From assembly GCF_002760435.1 (NCBI RefSeq), contig NZ_AUUU01000065.1, positions 1 to 64,000 on the forward strand: a stretch of 64,000 nt of DNA, written 5' to 3'. Made by a program: the position numbers and the translations under genes. Every line of letters begins with the position of its first letter. The stretch's first letter is position 1. The stretch comes from Clostridium sp. LS. Its GTDB lineage: Bacteria; Bacillota; Clostridia; Clostridiales; Clostridiaceae. Of this stretch, positions 18,833-27,746 are shown one piece after another. The notes below the pieces were generated by a model. That model was not told the origin of the DNA and searched no databases. It saw nothing but the letters and a program-made list of their open reading frames with translations.

Positions 18833-20218
18833 TTGTCTTTCGATTTTATAAAAGATAAAGATAAGAAAATTCATTTTATTGGTATTGGTGGAATTAGCAT
18901 GAGCGGTTTAGCTGCCGTTTTATTAAATAGTGGATATAAAGTATCTGGCTCAGATTTCAAAGATTCACCTATTGTTGATAAATTAAGAGTTTCAGGGGCT
19001 GAAATTTACATAGGACACAAAAGAGAAAATATTAAAGATGTAGATTTAGTTGTCTATACTGCCGCAATCCCATCTGATAATCTTGAGTTATTAGAGGCAA
19101 AAGAAAAAAATATTTCATTAATGGATAGAGCAGAATTTTTAGGACAAATTATGAAAGGACATAAATATAATGTAGCTATATCAGGTACCCACGGAAAAAC
19201 TACATGTACATCAATGCTTTCCCACATTACTCTTGCTGGTAATTTAGATCCTACAATTCTAGTTGGAGGAGAATTAGATGCAATAGGTGGTAATTTTAGA
19301 ATAGGTAATAGTGATTATTTTTTAACTGAAGCTTGTGAATATAAACGTTCATTTTTAAAATTTTATCCTTATGTTGGGATAATATTAAATATAGACGCAG
19401 ACCATTTAGACTATTATAAAAGCATAGATGAAATTGCAGATACTTTTCTACAATTCTCTAAACTGATTCCAGATGATGGTTATCTTATAGGTTTTAATGA
19501 TGATGCTCGAGTTAAGGAAATTTTATCTAAAGCACACTGCAATACACTAAGCTATGGATTTAATGATAATGCAGATGTAAATGCTAAAAATATAACTTTC
19601 AACAAAAATGGCTGTGCAACTTTTGATGTATATAAGGATAACAAAAATTTATTTACACTTACTTTAAACGTACCAGGTAAGCATAATATTTTAAATGCCC
19701 TTGCTTCAATTTGTGTTTCCCTTATATTTGATATTTCTAATGACGATATAATCGAAGGATTGTCAAAATGTAAAGGCGCTCATAAAAGATTTGAATACAA
19801 AGGTGAACTAAATGGTGTTACTATAATAGATGATTATGCCCATCATCCTACGGAAATTAAAGCTACCTTAAGTACTGCAAAACAAATCAATCATAATAAA
19901 ATCTATTGCATCTTTCAGCCACACACTTATACCAGGACAAAGGCATTATTTGATGAATTTACTGAATGTTTTAATGATACAGATGAGCTCATTCTAATGG
20001 ATGTTTACGCTGCTCGTGAAAAAAATACTGGTCTTGTATCTTCCAATGAACTTGGTGATGCAATAAGAAATAAAGGTGTAAAATGCACTAATGTTCATTC
20101 TCATGATGAGGCATTAAATTATGCTAAATCAAAACTTGCTTCTGGTGACTTGCTGTTAACAGTAGGTGCTGGTGATGTAGTTATTGTAGGAGAGAATTAT
20201 TTAAAATCTCAAATGTAG
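18833..20218 (+). CDS. murC: UDP-N-acetylmuramate-L-alanine ligase
   Basis: 461 residues. A Rossmann-type N-terminus ([15 protein letters not shown]) precedes the central ATPase with GTHGKTT at residues 118-124 and [11 protein letters not shown], and the C-terminal domain has [14 protein letters not shown]. It adds the first L-Ala to UDP-MurNAc in the cytoplasm. The start codon is TTG, set by AAAAAGGAG 8 nt upstream. It leads a plus-strand pair with the phosphoesterase gene. Confidence 0.97.
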   Translation: MSFDFIKDKDKKIHFIGIGGISMSGLAAVLLNSGYKVSGSDFKDSPIVDKLRVSGAEIYIGHKRENIKDVDLVVYTAAIPSDNLELLEAKEKNISLMDRAEFLGQIMKGHKYNVAISGTHGKTTCTSMLSHITLAGNLDPTILVGGELDAIGGNFRIGNSDYFLTEACEYKRSFLKFYPYVGIILNIDADHLDYYKSIDEIADTFLQFSKLIPDDGYLIGFNDDARVKEILSKAHCNTLSYGFNDNADVNAKNITFNKNGCATFDVYKDNKNLFTLTLNVPGKHNILNALASICVSLIFDISNDDIIEGLSKCKGAHKRFEYKGELNGVTIIDDYAHHPTEIKATLSTAKQINHNKIYCIFQPHTYTRTKALFDEFTECFNDTDELILMDVYAAREKNTGLVSSNELGDAIRNKGVKCTNVHSHDEALNYAKSKLASGDLLLTVGAGDVVIVGENYLKSQM

Positions 20219-20258
20219 TAATTTTAACTTTTTTTAAAACAACATAGGAGGAATACTT

Positions 20259-20957
20259 ATGAAGATAGCTGTAATTTCAGATATTCATGCTAATGTTTAT
20301 GCTCTTATTACTCTTTTAGAGGATATAGATGACGAAAAAGTTGATACTATCATTTGCTTGGGCGATTTAGTTGGTTATGGTCCTCATCCTAATGAAGTTA
20401 TTTCAATGGTAAGAAGAAGACATATATTATGTATAAAGGGAAATTATGATAATTCTGTCGTGGACAATGAATATTCTTATATAAGAGAAACTTATATTAA
20501 CAGTTTCTCTCTTCCTTGGACTGTTAATGAGTTAAGAGAAGAAAATCGAATGTTTCTAGATAATCTGCCTTCCACCATAACTTTAAATATTGCAGGTAAA
20601 AAACTTTTATTCGTTCATGGCAGTCCAAATAAAATTAACGAATATCTTCTAAAAGATGAAAATAACACGCTAGATATAATGAATTCACTTAATGCTGATG
20701 TCCTAGTATGTGCACATACTCATATTCCAGGAATAAAAGAATTCGGTAATAAAGTATATATAAATTCAGGTAGTGTAGGAAAGCCCAAAATTGGTCGTCC
20801 AAATATTACTTATAGCATATTGAACTTTACAAAAGAAGGTGGAATGAAAGTTCAAGTAAAAGAAATTCCATATCCATTCAAAAGAATTGTGAAGGATATG
20901 ACTATGTTGAATTTTCCAAAGGAATTAATTCAAAGCTTTGAAGACGGGATAGAATAG
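20259..20957 (+). CDS. Metallophosphoesterase, MJ0936/YfcE-like
   Basis: 232 residues. Calcineurin-like metal motifs are complete: SDIHAN (D-x-H), GDLVGYGPHPNE, KGNYDN (GN-D), VHGSP and CAHTHIP (GH-TH-like). Proteins of this class are cytoplasmic phosphodiesterases or phosphatases; the substrate is unknown. The ribosome site TAGGAGGA precedes ATG. It lies 40 bp downstream of murC and is probably co-transcribed. Confidence 0.82.
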   Translation: MKIAVISDIHANVYALITLLEDIDDEKVDTIICLGDLVGYGPHPNEVISMVRRRHILCIKGNYDNSVVDNEYSYIRETYINSFSLPWTVNELREENRMFLDNLPSTITLNIAGKKLLFVHGSPNKINEYLLKDENNTLDIMNSLNADVLVCAHTHIPGIKEFGNKVYINSGSVGKPKIGRPNITYSILNFTKEGGMKVQVKEIPYPFKRIVKDMTMLNFPKELIQSFEDGIE

Positions 20958-21472
20958 ACAAGCCTTACCGAAATACTTTTTATGTATTTAACTATCATCT
21001 CATAGATTAACAGTCTGGAAATTATACACCTATGTAGTAATTAGACAATAGACGGGTACCCTGTTAATATAATTACTCGAGAATATTGCTATAAATTTGT
21101 AAAAGTAAAAATAGTTCTGTTTTTGTATACTTCTGATATTTATTGGAACAAGCAAAGATGGGACTATTTTTTATTTAAGAATACATACTAAATTATATTT
21201 ACAATGTAATACTATAGTAGGCAAATATCTAAATTTATCAATTTTATATTAATTTAATGTTTTACTTATAATTTAGATATTTAAAGCTATAAATTATTAT
21301 CTATTTAAGGACTAGCCATAAGTTGCATTCATTAGTAAAGTATTGTAAAATCTATGTATTGTTAAGCGTAAGGGTTATATTAATAGAGTTTTAGCATAAC
21401 ACAATAAAATTTTTGATTAATATATCTTTATTTGAATTTAGAGATTAATTATAAAAACGGAGGTCATATAAT
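20958..21472 (+). other. Long structured intergenic region upstream of asnS
   Basis: 515 bp without a credible ORF. Two nested palindromes are visible: AGTAATTA (21036-21043) / TAATTACT (21070-21077) around GGGTACCC (21054-21061). Next comes AAAAATAGTTC (21107-21117) pairing with GGACTATTTTT (21161-21171), followed by more T. The last looks like a terminator with a 43-nt loop, about 300 bp before asnS. No T-box consensus was found. Confidence 0.5.
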
Positions 21473-22867
21473 ATGGCAAAATCAATTTCAATTAAAAGCC
21501 TTTATCGAAATACCGATGATTTCCTATCAAAGGAAGTAACAATATCAGGCTGGATAAGAACCCTTAGATCATCTAACGCCTTTGGTTTTATAGAGGTTAA
21601 TGATGGTTCTTTCTTTAAAAATATTCAAGTGGTTTTTGATGATAAAATATCTAACTTTAAGGAGATATCAAAACTGCCTATAAGTTCATCAATTTCAGTA
21701 AACGGTATATTAGTTGCTACACCAGAGGCAAAACAACCTTTTGAGATCCAAGCAAAAAATATTATTATAGAAGGAATGTCAAACTCTGATTATCCCCTTC
21801 AAAAGAAAAGACATACCTTTGAATACTTAAGAACAATTGCTCATTTAAGACCTAGAAGTAATGCATTTTCAGCAACTTTTAGGGTTCGCTCTGTTGCAGC
21901 CTATGCAATTCATAAGTTTTTTCAAGATCAAAACTTTGTATATACTCATACACCTATAATAACTGGAAGTGATTGCGAAGGCGCTGGGGAAATGTTTAGA
22001 GTGACAACCCTTAATCCTAAAACTCCTCAACTAACTGACGATGGAAATGTAGATTTTAGTAAGGACTTCTTTGGAAAAGAAACAAATCTTACTGTTTCAG
22101 GTCAATTAAATGGAGAATGCTTTGCTTTAGCCTTTAGAAACATTTATACATTTGGTCCAACATTTAGAGCAGAAAATTCTAATACTACAAGACATGCTGC
22201 TGAATTTTGGATGATTGAACCAGAAATTGCTTTTGCTGACTTGCAAGATGACATGGAACTTGCAGAGGATATGCTTAAATATGTCATTAAGTATGTTATG
22301 GATGAGTGTCCTGAAGAATTAGAATTCTTTAATCAATTTATTGATAAGGGATTACTTGAAAGATTAAATCATGTAGTTTCATCAGACTTTGCTAGAGTTA
22401 GCTATACAGAAGCTGTTGAAATATTGCAAAAGTGCGGAAAGCAATTTGATTACCCTGTATCTTGGGGTATAGATCTCCAAACTGAACATGAAAGATATCT
22501 TACTGAAGAACACTTTAAAAAACCATTATTTGTAACTGATTATCCTAAAGATATAAAAGCCTTCTATATGAGGTTAAATGATGATAATAAGACAGTCGCT
22601 GCTACAGATCTTTTGGTTCCAGGAATCGGTGAAATCATAGGTGGCAGCCAAAGAGAAGAAAGACTAGATGTCTTAAAGAATAGAATGGCAGAATTAAGCT
22701 TATCTGAAGAAGATTATTGGTGGTACCTAGAATTAAGAAAATATGGAGAAACTAAACACGCAGGCTTCGGTTTAGGTTTCGAGAGATTAATCATGTATAT
22801 AACAGGCATGACAAACATTAGGGATGTAATACCATTTCCACGAACTCCAGGAACAAGCGAGTTCTAA
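21473..22867 (+). CDS. asnS: Asparaginyl-tRNA synthetase
   Basis: 464 residues, class IIb. The N-terminal OB-fold has [20 protein letters not shown]. Catalytic motifs: motif 2 with [21 protein letters not shown] (the RHxAEF form and the Asn-enzyme sequence rather than AspRS) and motif 3 with [16 protein letters not shown]. It charges tRNA-Asn. An ACGGAGGT site precedes ATG. A long leader lies upstream. Confidence 0.95.
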   Translation: MAKSISIKSLYRNTDDFLSKEVTISGWIRTLRSSNAFGFIEVNDGSFFKNIQVVFDDKISNFKEISKLPISSSISVNGILVATPEAKQPFEIQAKNIIIEGMSNSDYPLQKKRHTFEYLRTIAHLRPRSNAFSATFRVRSVAAYAIHKFFQDQNFVYTHTPIITGSDCEGAGEMFRVTTLNPKTPQLTDDGNVDFSKDFFGKETNLTVSGQLNGECFALAFRNIYTFGPTFRAENSNTTRHAAEFWMIEPEIAFADLQDDMELAEDMLKYVIKYVMDECPEELEFFNQFIDKGLLERLNHVVSSDFARVSYTEAVEILQKCGKQFDYPVSWGIDLQTEHERYLTEEHFKKPLFVTDYPKDIKAFYMRLNDDNKTVAATDLLVPGIGEIIGGSQREERLDVLKNRMAELSLSEEDYWWYLELRKYGETKHAGFGLGFERLIMYITGMTNIRDVIPFPRTPGTSEF

Positions 22868-23232
22868 TTACTTCTAATTTGCAAATTAAAATATAGTTTA
22901 TTAATTCAAAAAGGGGATAAAGTTGACTTATCTCCTTTTCACTAATTTTATTAATTATTTACTTTTTTTAAATTAATTATTTTTTAGCATTGATTTCTTA
23001 TTTTTATATTCTAGTTGCATCATATTATATGGTGTTTATACCGCTGCCTCTTTATAGAATTATTTCTCCAAATTAAATATATGTATTAATATCCTTTTGT
23101 ATGGCATTTATATGGTATGTATACTTCCCTAACCCTATAACTTATTGATATAATGATGTCATTCAACTTTTATATTGTACAACATGTCTATACAATATAT
23201 ATAAGATGATAATACCTATTTATTGCTCTACC
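22868..23232. other. Intergenic region between convergent asnS and the kinase gene
   Basis: 365 bp. It holds the asnS hairpin at 22909-22939; the rest is AT-rich with no ORF that has a ribosome site and no other clear inverted repeat. Confidence 0.6.
22909..22939 (+). terminator. Terminator of asnS
   Basis: Stem AAAAGGGGATAA / TTATCTCCTTTT with a 7-nt loop, 42 bp after the asnS stop. The T-rich 3' arm itself serves as the tract. Confidence 0.75.
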
Positions 23233-25098
23233 TTAATCCTGTATTGAATATATGTCAGAAAACTCTATTTCAATTCTCTCCACATTTGTTTCAAAAAGCA
23301 TATTATTCATATAATCTTCATCTTCAACTGGCAGCACAGGCAGTTCTATTGAAAATTCACTACCTTCACCTTCAGTACTTACCACACTTATCTTTCCATT
23401 ATGCATTTCAATAAAAGATTTTACTAGATATAGTCCTATTCCAGTTCCCTCACATTGTCTAGAAAGTGAAGAATTTGCTTGTCCAAAACGCTCAAATATA
23501 ACATCAAGCTTATTTGGAGGAATTCCATCTCCCTCATCCTTTACCTTAATGATAATGCTTGATTCATTATCCAATAAATCTACATATATGTGTCCTCTAG
23601 GATGGCTATATTTAAAAGCATTAGATATTAAATTTAGCATTATACGTTCTATCATATCATGATCAAAGCTCATAATTTTTTCTTCTATTTCTGTATCAAA
23701 TATAAGTTCTATATCTCTGCTTTTTACATAACTAGCCACTGATTGAACAATGTCTTCTACAACACTTACTATATTACCATTTTTTTTATTAATTTTTATA
23801 AATCCAGAATCTAGTTTAGTTATATCTAAAAGATTATTTATTAACCTGATCATTCTTTTACAATTTTGTTTCATGGTTTTTAAATAAGACTTGCACTTAT
23901 CAATGCTATATAAATCATAATTATCTAGATGCATATTTATAGCCTGAATAGCAACATAAATAACATTAACAGGTGTCTTAAGTTCATGAGACATATTGGT
24001 AAAAAAGTCCATTATAAGGCTATTGAATTCTCTAGTTTCATTAAGTAATTTTAAATTTTTCTCTGCATCTAGCTCTAAAGTTTCTACTTTCTTTTCAGAT
24101 GTTATATCGAGCAAAAAAGTCAGTATAGAAGGTTCTCCTCTATAAGTAAAAAAAGATGATGTATTTCGTACAGGTATGACCTCACCATTGTAATTTATTA
24201 TATTTTCATCTTCTATAATCTTTAATAGCTTCTTATCTACAATCTCTAAATATTTATTTTCAATATTTCTTTGAAATCCATCTAAATAGTGATTATAAAA
24301 AGTTTCCCCATTTAAATCCATTGGATTTTTATATCCTAATAATTTGCTAGCACTTTCGTTAGCGTATATAATTATCCCATCTTTATGTACAATAATTGAA
24401 TTTAGCGAATTTTCAAATAACATATCATAACAAATTTTATTATTTAATAATAACGATTCCATTTCTTTTCTTTGTTTATCTTTTTCTTCTAATTCACAAC
24501 TTAAAATATTAAGGGTCTCATCTTTCTTTTTATTATTTTCAAACTCCATATCAACATAATACCCAAGTATCCATGCAAAAAAAATAAATATTCCTGCCAT
24601 TATTAAATCCTTTTGAAAATATACATTAATTCCATCGTTAAGTGGGGCATATAATAGATCTGCTCCGAGTATAAAAATAGAAGAAAAAAGTGAAGTTATA
24701 ATTCCATAGCGAGAACCATATTGAATTACTGAAGATATTATTAGTAGCAGAAACAAATATTTATATTCATTTTCGTAAACTGTAGATAAATATATTGGTA
24801 AAGAAATAATCGATATAAAAAAAATATTTTCTAATAGCCATGAAATTCTGAATACATTTGATGATTGTGATATTCTATTACTAATTATCAACCAAATTAT
24901 ATAACATATTCCAGTAGTACATAAAAAAAATCCTGTAGTATACAAATTGAATTGACCATTATCTTTTATATTTAAATTAGCCCAATACTTCGGTAAATTC
25001 ATATATATAATTATGCTAATAAATACTATTATTGCAATTTTAACAATGGATAATATTATAGATAAATTGTTTTCGGTTTTATTTATAAATATCTTCAT
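23233..25098 (-). CDS. Orphan membrane PAS-domain histidine kinase
   Basis: 621 residues from the ATG at 25096-25098 (GGAGG 7 nt upstream; an ATG nine codons earlier lacks a site). The N-terminal 185 residues hold about seven or eight membrane helices. A short coiled coil and a PAS domain (about 225-335, IIYANESASKLLGY) follow, then HisKA with NMSHELKTP (His371) and a HATPase domain with NLISNAFKY and GTGIGLYLVKSF. No response regulator lies nearby. Clostridial orphan kinases of this general layout can phosphorylate Spo0A; that is inference here. It lies downstream of the agrD-like gene, past a hairpin. Confidence 0.88.
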   Translation of the reverse strand: MKIFINKTENNLSIILSIVKIAIIVFISIIIYMNLPKYWANLNIKDNGQFNLYTTGFFLCTTGICYIIWLIISNRISQSSNVFRISWLLENIFFISIISLPIYLSTVYENEYKYLFLLLIISSVIQYGSRYGIITSLFSSIFILGADLLYAPLNDGINVYFQKDLIMAGIFIFFAWILGYYVDMEFENNKKKDETLNILSCELEEKDKQRKEMESLLLNNKICYDMLFENSLNSIIVHKDGIIIYANESASKLLGYKNPMDLNGETFYNHYLDGFQRNIENKYLEIVDKKLLKIIEDENIINYNGEVIPVRNTSSFFTYRGEPSILTFLLDITSEKKVETLELDAEKNLKLLNETREFNSLIMDFFTNMSHELKTPVNVIYVAIQAINMHLDNYDLYSIDKCKSYLKTMKQNCKRMIRLINNLLDITKLDSGFIKINKKNGNIVSVVEDIVQSVASYVKSRDIELIFDTEIEEKIMSFDHDMIERIMLNLISNAFKYSHPRGHIYVDLLDNESSIIIKVKDEGDGIPPNKLDVIFERFGQANSSLSRQCEGTGIGLYLVKSFIEMHNGKISVVSTEGEGSEFSIELPVLPVEDEDYMNNMLFETNVERIEIEFSDIYSIQD

Positions 25099-25136
25099 AA
25101 GGTAACCTCCTAGTATTATAGGCAAAACTGCATAAA

Positions 25137-25185
25137 TTGAAAGTAAAAATTGTTAATTAACTAAATCAACAATTTTTACTTTCAA
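25137..25185 (-). terminator. Perfect 18-bp inverted repeat between agrD and the kinase gene
   Basis: The arms TTGAAAGTAAAAATTGTT (25137-25154) and AACAATTTTTACTTTCAA (25168-25185) are exactly complementary, with a 13-nt loop. It is 28 bp beyond the agrD stop and 39 bp before the kinase start. It is probably the agrD terminator; the arms are T-rich enough to work in either direction. Confidence 0.7.
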
Positions 25186-25212
25186 TATTGTTTTAATTTA
25201 ATTTTTTATATA

Positions 25213-25347
25213 CTATTTTCTTAGACACTTTGGTTCTTCTGGTTGAAATGCACCCCAAGAACAAGCTGAGGCAGAAACAGAAAATGCTATCTTTGTGCAA
25301 ATATATGATGTGATCATAGTAATTAATTTATTAATTTGATTTTTCAT
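25213..25347 (-). CDS. agrD: AgrD-like cyclic autoinducer peptide precursor
   Basis: 44 residues, found by reading the minus strand. The amphipathic N-terminal leader is MKNQINKLITMITSYICTKI, then AFSVSASACSWGAFQPEEPK and CLRK. This fits AgrD precursors: leader, a Cys-containing core (around Cys29, CSWGAF) with an aromatic residue near the predicted cut, then an acidic and proline-containing tail. GAGGTGA lies 6 nt upstream of ATG and within the end of the agrB remnant, whose stop is 2 nt away. Normally AgrB cleaves and cyclises the peptide to a thiolactone; that enzyme is broken here. The ring length cannot be fixed from sequence. Confidence 0.78.
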   Translation of the reverse strand: MKNQINKLITMITSYICTKIAFSVSASACSWGAFQPEEPKCLRK

Positions 25348-25349
25348 AA

Positions 25350-25785
25350 TTACTCACCTCTTTTCATAATATATTTTAAAACAAAGTCGACTTTGTTTAA
25401 TAAACTAATTCCAATTTTGGTAAGTGTAATAGCCTGCCATAAGATTCCAATACTAATACTTTCCATGAATTTAATACAATATAAATCCAAATATTTTTTA
25501 CTTAGTATAAACAGAATTGCAATTATAAATAAAAAAAGGAATATTACAGCAATAGATTTCTTTTTAAATTGTTTTTTCACTTCAATACTAGTAATAGGTT
25601 TCTTAATGCTGTCTACAGGTGCATTTTTTGCTACTATTATAAAAGCTATACTTATTAGCAACACTGTAAACATATTCAACTTGTATAATATATTATCAAT
25701 AGACATTCCATCTGCAGCTGCTACAAATGTGCCTATTATAATGCAACGACTTGGATTTAATCGCTATTTTTTCAGTTAGAGATAT
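25350..25785 (-). pseudogene. agrB: agrB remnant with internal deletion and lost start
   Basis: Two pieces of an AgrB peptidase remain. After a ribosome site GGGAAGGA, codons from 25785 read ISLTEKIAIKS, like an AgrB N-terminus, but the first codon is ATA. The frame then breaks, and another frame resumes with NPSRCIIIGTFVAAADG (catalytic-Cys region) and runs on as MSIDNILYKL, AKNAPVDSIKKPI (AgrB C-terminal signature) to 25350. About 65-70 codons, including the catalytic His, appear to be missing. The 118-residue stretch from ATG 25706 could still be translated as a membrane fragment. An assembly error is possible but would need to explain both lesions. Confidence 0.75.
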
Positions 25786-26239
25786 TTTTTGTTCCTTCCC
25801 TCATCTTTAATAAATAATTAAATATTATGATAGATATCAATAGGATAATTAAAGATGGTGTACCAACTAAACATTTTATAAGAGGATTTGAAAATTCAAT
25901 GCTTGTATCTATATTTAATAAATTTAACATAATCATATTTAAAAATTCACCTAAGGTAAGTAAAAAATATACTAGAAAAGTACTATATATAGATTTAATT
26001 ATAGGTATTCTAATAACAACCATAATACTTATAATTAAAATTATATTAATTATCATATGTACACCAAAATATATAGGAAGCCATCTTACAAAAAAGATCA
26101 TTAATGATAATAATACGCTTGAAAGTATATACTTTAGTATATTAATAGATTTTTTAGAGATTACATGTATCCCTAATATTAAAATAAATGTTTCTGGTAT
26201 AATCCTAAAAAAAAATTCTATCCAAGTAATTTTCAACAT
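25772..26239 (-). CDS. AgrC-like membrane sensor-domain protein without kinase (copy 1)
   Basis: 155 residues, almost entirely membrane helices (five or six). It resembles the N-terminal sensory half of clostridial AgrC-type GHKL kinases (WIEFFFRIIPETFILILG, FFVRWLPIYFGVH, LGEFLNMIMLNLL), but no kinase follows and the protein simply stops. AAAGGATG precedes ATG by about 8 nt. Its last codons overlap the start of the agrB remnant, so the two were translationally coupled. The paralogue at 26963-27430 has the same length and ending. Identification as a sensor domain is by pattern, not by search. Confidence 0.65.
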   Translation of the reverse strand: MLKITWIEFFFRIIPETFILILGIHVISKKSINILKYILSSVLLSLMIFFVRWLPIYFGVHMIINIILIISIMVVIRIPIIKSIYSTFLVYFLLTLGEFLNMIMLNLLNIDTSIEFSNPLIKCLVGTPSLIILLISIIIFNYLLKMREGTKNISN

Positions 26240-26519
26240 ATTGTAACATCCTTTCTTCCATATCTAATCTATTATAACTAAGAAACAAATTTATAATTTG
26301 TTTCAACAGATCATATACATTATAACTTTAACTTCTATATAATGTATTATTCTCCATTAGATGTATAATTCCTTCTTTATTTTACAAAAAATAATAAAAA
26401 TAGTTCTAAGTAACGTTAAATTTGATAAAAATAAAAATTTGTGTAACATAGTAGTTTTATAACTATAAAATTTATATTATATCATGGAGTAAGGATAATT
26501 TTTATATGATAGGAGTAAT
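26240..26519. other. Upstream region of sensor copy 1 with a conserved element
   Basis: 280 bp, AT-rich. It holds the duplicated element at 26326-26375 described separately. No ORF with a ribosome site is visible. Confidence 0.55.
26326..26375 (-). repeat. Conserved upstream element, copy 1
   Basis: About 50 bp that recur at 27522-27570. Shared blocks on the plus strand are CTTTAACT, TATATAATGTATTATTC and TATAATTCCTTC. It is 87 bp before the start of sensor copy 1. The matching distance in the other copy points to a promoter or leader element. Confidence 0.65.
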
Positions 26520-26870
26520 ATAAGAACTAACGATTTAAAAACATATTTAAGAAACTTAAATAGTCTCTGGAGCACACTGTTTTATCGAGTGGTTTGGGAA
26601 CAACTATCTCAAATAACCAACTCAAAAATTCTTGACTTCGGAAGCGGATTTGAAATCACAGCGAATCATTTAGCAAAAAGTAATAATGTACTTGCAATAG
26701 AACCAGATGCTAAAATGGTAGAAAAAAGAATGTGTAAAAATAATTATCAACAGATTATTGGTGATATAGGGCAATTAAAACAACTCGAAGATAATTCATT
26801 TGATGTTGTAGTATGCCACAATGTTTTAGAATCTGTAAAAGAACGAAAAGATCTATTTCGAAAAATTTAA
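26520..26870 (+). pseudogene. SAM-dependent methyltransferase, truncated
   Basis: An open frame of about 117 codons. From 26589 (GTG) it reads VVWEQLSQI, then motif I ILDFGSGFEITANHLAKSN, AIEPDAKMVEKRM and motif IV-like DNSFDVVVCHNVLESV. The Class I methyltransferase fold normally needs 200 or more residues, and this one stops after LFRKI. In-frame sequence upstream also looks like the family (TYLRNLNSLWSTLFYR) back to an ATA at 26520, just after AGGAG, so the original start also seems lost. It is convergent with sensor copy 2. Confidence 0.7.
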
Positions 26871-26962
26871 TTAAATGATATGAACATAATCCTGTATACT
26901 AGTATAAAATATGTAGGATTATTATAGAAATATTAAATATAATTATTTGTTCTTTCTATTCA

Positions 26963-27430
26963 TTAACCATTCAAAAATAATTTCGTATTATTCCTCTTTA
27001 ATAAATACTTAATTATTATTATGGATAGCAAAAGAAAAATTAAAGATGGTAAATTATATATGCACTTTTTAAATGGATTTATAAATTGAATACTTGTATT
27101 TATGTTTAATAAATTCAATAATATCATATTTAAAAATTCACCTAAAGTAAGTATAAAAAACATTGATAATGTACTATACATAGCTTTTATTATTTGTATT
27201 CCAATAATAGCCATAATACTTATTATTAAAATTATATTAATCATTATATGTACACCAAAATATATAGGCAGCCATCTTACAAAAAAGATTAATATGGATA
27301 ATATTACACTAGAAAATATATATTTAGGCATATCAATACATTTCCTAGAAATCACATGTATTCCCCATACCATAATAGATATTTCCGGGAAAGTTCTCAA
27401 GAAAAATTCTATCCAAGTAAGTTTCAACAT
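26963..27430 (-). CDS. AgrC-like membrane sensor-domain protein without kinase (copy 2)
   Basis: 155 residues from ATG 27428-27430, with GGGAAGGGGGG about 6 nt upstream; a longer frame to 27478 has no site of its own. It is a paralogue of the protein at 25772-26239: nearly the same N-terminus (MLKLTWIEFFLRTFPE), the shared FFVRWLPIYFGVH and LGEFLNMI, and the same length. It has five or six membrane helices and no kinase domain. Unlike copy 1, it has no agrB or agrD after it; the next gene converges. The role is unknown; it may bind a peptide or act on another receptor. Confidence 0.65.
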   Translation of the reverse strand: MLKLTWIEFFLRTFPEISIMVWGIHVISRKCIDMPKYIFSSVILSILIFFVRWLPIYFGVHIMINIILIISIMAIIGIQIIKAMYSTLSMFFILTLGEFLNMILLNLLNINTSIQFINPFKKCIYNLPSLIFLLLSIIIIKYLLKRNNTKLFLNG

Positions 27431-27521
27431 ATTGTACCCCCCTTCCCTAGTACATAATCCCATAAAACTAAAAACCAAACTTATAATATATTTTAAAAAA
27501 TTATATACTCTATTGCTCTAA

Positions 27522-27570
27522 CTTTAACTCTATATAATGTATTATTCGCCACAATATTTATAATTCCTTC
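27522..27570 (-). repeat. Conserved upstream element, copy 2
   Basis: The partner of 26326-26375, with one base fewer near its left end. It is 92 bp before the start of sensor copy 2. Flanking sequence outside the blocks is much less alike, which argues for selection on the element or a fairly old duplication. Confidence 0.65.
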
Positions 27571-27667
27571 CCTTTTTAGCTTTTTTTACTAAATAAGTAA
27601 TATATTTTACTATTTTGTGCAAAATATAATAAATAGGTCATATTGATTTCTAATTTTTAAAATAAAA

Positions 27668-27698
27668 TAGTCTAAAGTATCTCTTATACCTTAGACTA
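27668..27698 (-). terminator. Terminator of serC
   Basis: Stem TAGTCTAAAGTAT / ATACCTTAGACTA with a 5-nt loop and, on the minus strand, a TTTTATTTT tail. It is about 50 bp after the serC stop. Confidence 0.85.
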
Positions 27699-27746
27699 TC
27701 ATAAACATTCATTTATAAATTTATTTAATTTATTATTTATTATTTA

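Larger units (their letters stand above)
27431..27746. other. Intergenic region between sensor copy 2 and serC
   Basis: 316 bp. It contains the second conserved element (27522-27570) and the serC terminator (27668-27698); nothing else is recognisable. Confidence 0.6.

Noticed and set aside
21100-21175. T-box leader for asnS
   Set aside because: No GTGGNACCGCG-like motif and no Asn specifier with the usual surroundings; only TTGGAACAAGC is present, which is too weak.
23233-25098. AgrC receptor of the agr locus
   Set aside because: It has HisKA and PAS domains, not a GHKL-type kinase, and its membrane part differs from AgrC sensors.
25827-26246. Plus-strand ORFs opposite both sensor genes (also 27102-27521), conserved in both copies
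   Set aside because: They are open only because the opposite strand is conserved and AT-rich; neither has a ribosome site, and the sensor frames have good ones.
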